A stretch of 64,000 nucleotides of DNA, taken from the NCBI GenBank assembly GCA_964625575.1, contig CAZVBQ010000002.1, positions 349,567 to 413,566 of the forward strand, written 5' to 3'. Of this stretch, positions 61,616-64,000 are shown piece by piece. The translations under genes and the position numbers were made by a program. Source of the stretch: UTCHB3 sp964625575. GTDB lineage: Bacteria > Bacteroidota > Ignavibacteria > Ignavibacteriales > Ignavibacteriaceae. Each line of letters starts with the position of its first letter. Position 1 is the stretch's first letter. The notes under the pieces are model-generated. The model was not told where the DNA came from and did not search any database. It saw only the letters and a program-made list of their open reading frames with translations.

Positions 61616-61631
61616 AGCAATTCCCGTGCCG
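61616..61631 (-). promoter_or_regulatory. Sigma-54-like promoter of the GH128 gene
   Basis: On the minus strand CGGCACGGGAATTGCT; apart from the first base it matches the consensus TGGCACGNNNNTTGCW completely, with GG and GC at the right distance. The transcript would start near 61605, 37 bases before ATG 61568. The enhancer pair at 61682-61718 ends 51 bp upstream. Confidence 0.85.
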
Positions 61632-61681
61632 AAAAATTCCAGTGGGTTACAGCCTGAAATACCGCCTGCTCTCTGCAAAGA

Positions 61682-61718
61682 TTATCGATCCGATAAAAAT
61701 GCCTTATCAATCGGATAA
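61682..61718. promoter_or_regulatory. Paired 15-bp palindromic enhancer-like sites, copy 3
   Basis: TTATCGATCCGATAA (61682-61696, perfect inverted repeat) and TTATCAATCGGATAA (61704-61718, one mismatch), again 22 bp from start to start with a 7-bp gap. The core differs from the other two copies (ATC instead of AAA/TTT) while the outer TTAT/ATAA and the spacing are kept, which is what a binding site under selection would show. Confidence 0.78.
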
Positions 61719-61816
61719 AAATAACTCAATTGGATCATTTTAAGTTTTCCTGAAGTTTAATAAATTAATGTAATTCAATTTTCATTTATTCATTATTTGA
61801 TCGATCCAACCGAAAC

Positions 61817-62716
61817 ATGAACAAACTGATCGTCTCATTTCTGCTTTTAATATCCATCGTGATCCTTCCGCAGGGAAAACACGACCGGATGAACGCCAAC
61901 ATTTTCTACCTGATGGTTTATGACCTTACTTACGGCAAACCGGGTTATCACATCCTCACCGACGCCGCAAAAATGAAAGCCGCCGGCATCAAGAAGATGG
62001 AGGTGATAAAAGGGTGGACCTATATTGTTGATCCCTCGATCCCGGATGTGAAGGGAATTGAAGGCTACGACCGAAGGGAGATCATAGAGTTTGACAAGAA
62101 CGGCAACCCCGTGAAATATTCCCGGTATTCATATTCGTGGGATCCCGCATTGCTTGAAGTGACCTTTACTTACGACAAAGAGGGCGCGATAACCGCCACT
62201 TCAATTGCCTCGAAAGATACCGCCGGCAAGGTGATTTACTGGTCAGGGAAATACAGGTTCAACTATAAACCGGGTAAACTTGCCTCGATCAACTACGAGG
62301 AAGACCCTGAACACAAAGGGCGCGGCGACCTGAATTCGTATGATTTCACCTATCGCCCCGACGGCACACTTGAGAAAATAACTGCGGGAAGTGAAGCCAG
62401 GGAACTTATAAAAGGCGACGAAAAGGGGAGGATCGGCGCGTTGTTGCTCTACGGGATGAGTTTCAACTACTCATACGATGCCAATAACCGTGTAACCAGT
62501 GAATCCGTTAAAGATGAATACGGCGACAACTGGGAGATGATCTACAAATATGACGCGAAGGGCAACCTCCTTACTGTGGAGGCAACAGGGGGCTATATTT
62601 TTGATGAGATGACCTACACCCTTGGAAAAGATGGCCTCCCAACGAAAGCGAAGCTTCTTTACGATACAAAAAGCTCCCGTGAAGGGGCAAATTTTGAGTT
62701 CAGGTACACCAAATAA
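61817..62716 (+). CDS. Secreted YD-repeat-like protein, cluster B paralogue 1
   Basis: 299 residues with a signal peptide (about 1-19, VILPQG). Repeats include FDKNGNPVKY, YDKEGAITAT, YRPDGTLEKI, YDANNRVTSE and YDAKGNLLTV, the same YDxxGxL hairpin type as the three genes at 24608-27168, but with a different N-terminal domain (NIFYLMVYDLTYGKPGYHILTDAAK). The next gene, 36 bp downstream, is a close paralogue. Function unknown; periplasmic or surface. Confidence 0.8.
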   Translation: MNKLIVSFLLLISIVILPQGKHDRMNANIFYLMVYDLTYGKPGYHILTDAAKMKAAGIKKMEVIKGWTYIVDPSIPDVKGIEGYDRREIIEFDKNGNPVKYSRYSYSWDPALLEVTFTYDKEGAITATSIASKDTAGKVIYWSGKYRFNYKPGKLASINYEEDPEHKGRGDLNSYDFTYRPDGTLEKITAGSEARELIKGDEKGRIGALLLYGMSFNYSYDANNRVTSESVKDEYGDNWEMIYKYDAKGNLLTVEATGGYIFDEMTYTLGKDGLPTKAKLLYDTKSSREGANFEFRYTK

Positions 62717-62752
62717 CTCCGTTCAACAAGATTAAAAACAAACAGTACGAAT

Positions 62753-63658
62753 ATGAAACTGAAAGCATTCCTGTTGTTCGCTGTTTTTGCGCTTCCTCAC
62801 TTGGCGCAAAGCAATAACCAACATGTCAACTCGACCATTTATTACCTCCTTCTCTCCGATATTTCCGGAGGCAAGCCGGATCATCATCTACTGAACGATC
62901 CTGCCAAAGTTAAAGCCGCGAAGATCAGGAAAATGGAGGCAATAAAAGGTAAAGAATATGCCGTGGGTTCTTCCGCTACGGATGAAAAGGGTATTAAAGC
63001 CTTTGACCGCCGTGAGATCATCGAGTTCGACAAAAACGGAAATCCCGTTAAGTACTCTTACTATAACTATTCATGGGGAGGATCATTCACTGAGATGATC
63101 TTCACATACAACCAGAATGGCGATATTACAGGCGCGTCTGTTTCATCAAAGGATACCACCGGCAAAAAGGTCACATGGTCGGGAAAATACAAATTTAAGA
63201 CGGAGTCCGGCAGACTCACCGGTATTACCTGGGAGGATGATCCGGGTGGAAAGAGGTCTCCATTATATGATAAATATGAATTTTCTTACCGGTCTGATGG
63301 CACACTTGAAAAAGCTTTCGCGGGTAAGAACAAAACATTAAAGATCAGATGCGACGAAAAAGGGAGAGTCTCCGTCTTTATAAGTTTCAACATGAGTTAT
63401 TTATATAACTACGATCTGAAAGGTGTTATTAACGCCGAGCGTTATTTTGACACCGACGAGGAGACGGAGTGGGGAATGAATTATGAGTTCGATCCAAAAG
63501 GTAACCTGCTTTCAATTACTTCCGGTGATGAAAACAACTTTGAGCAGAAGATCTACACCCCCGGTAAAGATGGGTTCCCGGCTTCTGCAAGGTACATTGA
63601 ACAGGGAAACGAATCACGCATTGGAGCAAATTTGGAATTCAGATACACAAAATGGTAA
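62753..63658 (+). CDS. Secreted YD-repeat-like protein, cluster B paralogue 2
   Basis: 301 residues, signal peptide (about 1-19, LPHLAQS). It aligns with the previous protein over its whole length: YYLLLSDISGGKPDHHLLNDPAK, RREIIEFDKNGNPVKYSYYNYSW, YRSDGTLEKAFAG, FDPKGNLLSITS and the ending GANLEFRYTKW. A recent tandem duplication is likely. A good terminator follows at 63662. Function unknown. Confidence 0.8.
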   Translation: MKLKAFLLFAVFALPHLAQSNNQHVNSTIYYLLLSDISGGKPDHHLLNDPAKVKAAKIRKMEAIKGKEYAVGSSATDEKGIKAFDRREIIEFDKNGNPVKYSYYNYSWGGSFTEMIFTYNQNGDITGASVSSKDTTGKKVTWSGKYKFKTESGRLTGITWEDDPGGKRSPLYDKYEFSYRSDGTLEKAFAGKNKTLKIRCDEKGRVSVFISFNMSYLYNYDLKGVINAERYFDTDEETEWGMNYEFDPKGNLLSITSGDENNFEQKIYTPGKDGFPASARYIEQGNESRIGANLEFRYTKW

Positions 63659-63661
63659 AAA

Positions 63662-63694
63662 AAAGGCTGCCACTTTCGAGGCAGCCTTTATTTT
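63662..63694 (+). terminator. Rho-independent terminator of cluster B
   Basis: AAAGGCTGCC (63662-63671) pairs with GGCAGCCTTT (63680-63689), followed by ATTTTT. Usable in both directions; the gene on the other strand ends at 63774. Confidence 0.9.
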
Positions 63695-63773
63695 TGGACA
63701 ATAATGATGAAATCTGACCATCCTTCATCCCGCCGGAGGCGGACTCCACACTCTATACTCCACACTAAAACAC

Positions 63774-64000
63774 TTACTTAATAAACAGCATCTTGTCCGA
63801 TTTGATGAACAGGGGTTTCAGGTTTGCATCCCTTACAGTCAGGTTATAAAAATATACCCCGGATGACATGTCATTCATTGTGCCTGTCTTTCCCGGGGTG
63901 AAATCCCTCTCATGTTCTCCCGCCGGCAGCCAGCCGTTGTTCAGTACTGCCACGGTTGCCCCGTTTACATCGTAAACCCTCAGGATCACCTCTCCCGGTT
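63774..64000 (-). CDS. T9SS sorting domain of a secreted protein (5' part outside window)
   Basis: The frame is open to the window edge (residues PGEVILRVYDVNG precede the internal GTG at 63989), so only the C-terminus is seen. LRVYDVNGATVAVLNNGWLPAGEHE and MSSGVYFYNL, ending SDKMLFIK, are the second half of a T9SS type A sorting domain. The cargo cannot be told. Confidence 0.82.
   Translation of the reverse strand, partial: PGEVILRVYDVNGATVAVLNNGWLPAGEHERDFTPGKTGTMNDMSSGVYFYNLTVRDANLKPLFIKSDKMLFIK

Overview
The window looks like a chromosomal segment of an Ignavibacteria-type bacterium (Bacteroidota/Chlorobi side). The main reasons are the C-terminal type IX secretion (T9SS type A) sorting domains with the core QNYPNPFNP that end at least six proteins, TonB-dependent receptors with carboxypeptidase-regulatory-like N-termini, a PorV/PorQ-family protein, and many short intergenic repeats. 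No rRNA, tRNA, CRISPR array or insertion sequence was recognised. The organism assignment is inference from these families, not from a marker-gene search.

Bases 1-29900 are mostly ordinary chromosome: the end of a NarL-type response regulator, a secreted beta-propeller protein, alaS with a lipoprotein gene, a DUF1015-serC pair, a cytochrome b561, ygiD, an MBL-fold hydrolase, tex, a dienelactone hydrolase, a TonB receptor with a GNAT, prfA, a hydrolase/DUF5522/cation-transporter cluster, a YifB/ComM-type ATPase, three tandem YD-like secreted paralogues, lhgO and a glyoxalase-fold gene. Two accessory modules sit inside it: an AAA15 ATPase/RloB pair (probable AbiL/PARIS-like defence) and a YefM/YoeB-type toxin-antitoxin pair with a TGTAC-containing palindrome upstream.

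Bases about 29900-61650 form a large beta-glucan utilisation locus: GH5 (two), a Fibrobacter-type circularly permuted GH16, GH3, GH81 and GH128 enzymes, several with CBM6, malectin and T9SS sorting domains; a TonB receptor with a large surface protein and a PorV-like protein; a FucP-type MFS sugar transporter and an SGLT-type sodium/sugar symporter; and a parvulin-type foldase. There is no SusD and no ABC permease.

The most interesting signal is regulatory. In the middle of the locus lies an operon of an orphan sugar-ABC-type solute-binding protein, a membrane histidine kinase and an NtrC-class response regulator with an intact GAFTGA loop. Three transcription units of the locus (MFS-GH5-foldase; the SSS symporter with a T9SS protein; GH128) each carry a -24/-12 sigma-54-like promoter, and 51-63 bp upstream of each lies the same architecture: two 15-bp quasi-palindromes of the form TTATYR-N3-YRATAA starting exactly 22 bp apart. 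I propose a sigma-54, enhancer-dependent beta-glucan regulon in which the binding protein reports the sugar to the kinase. It would stand in for the HTCS or SusR regulators of Bacteroides-type loci.

Bases 61800-64000 hold two more YD-like secreted paralogues and the C-terminus of another T9SS-sorted protein that runs off the window.
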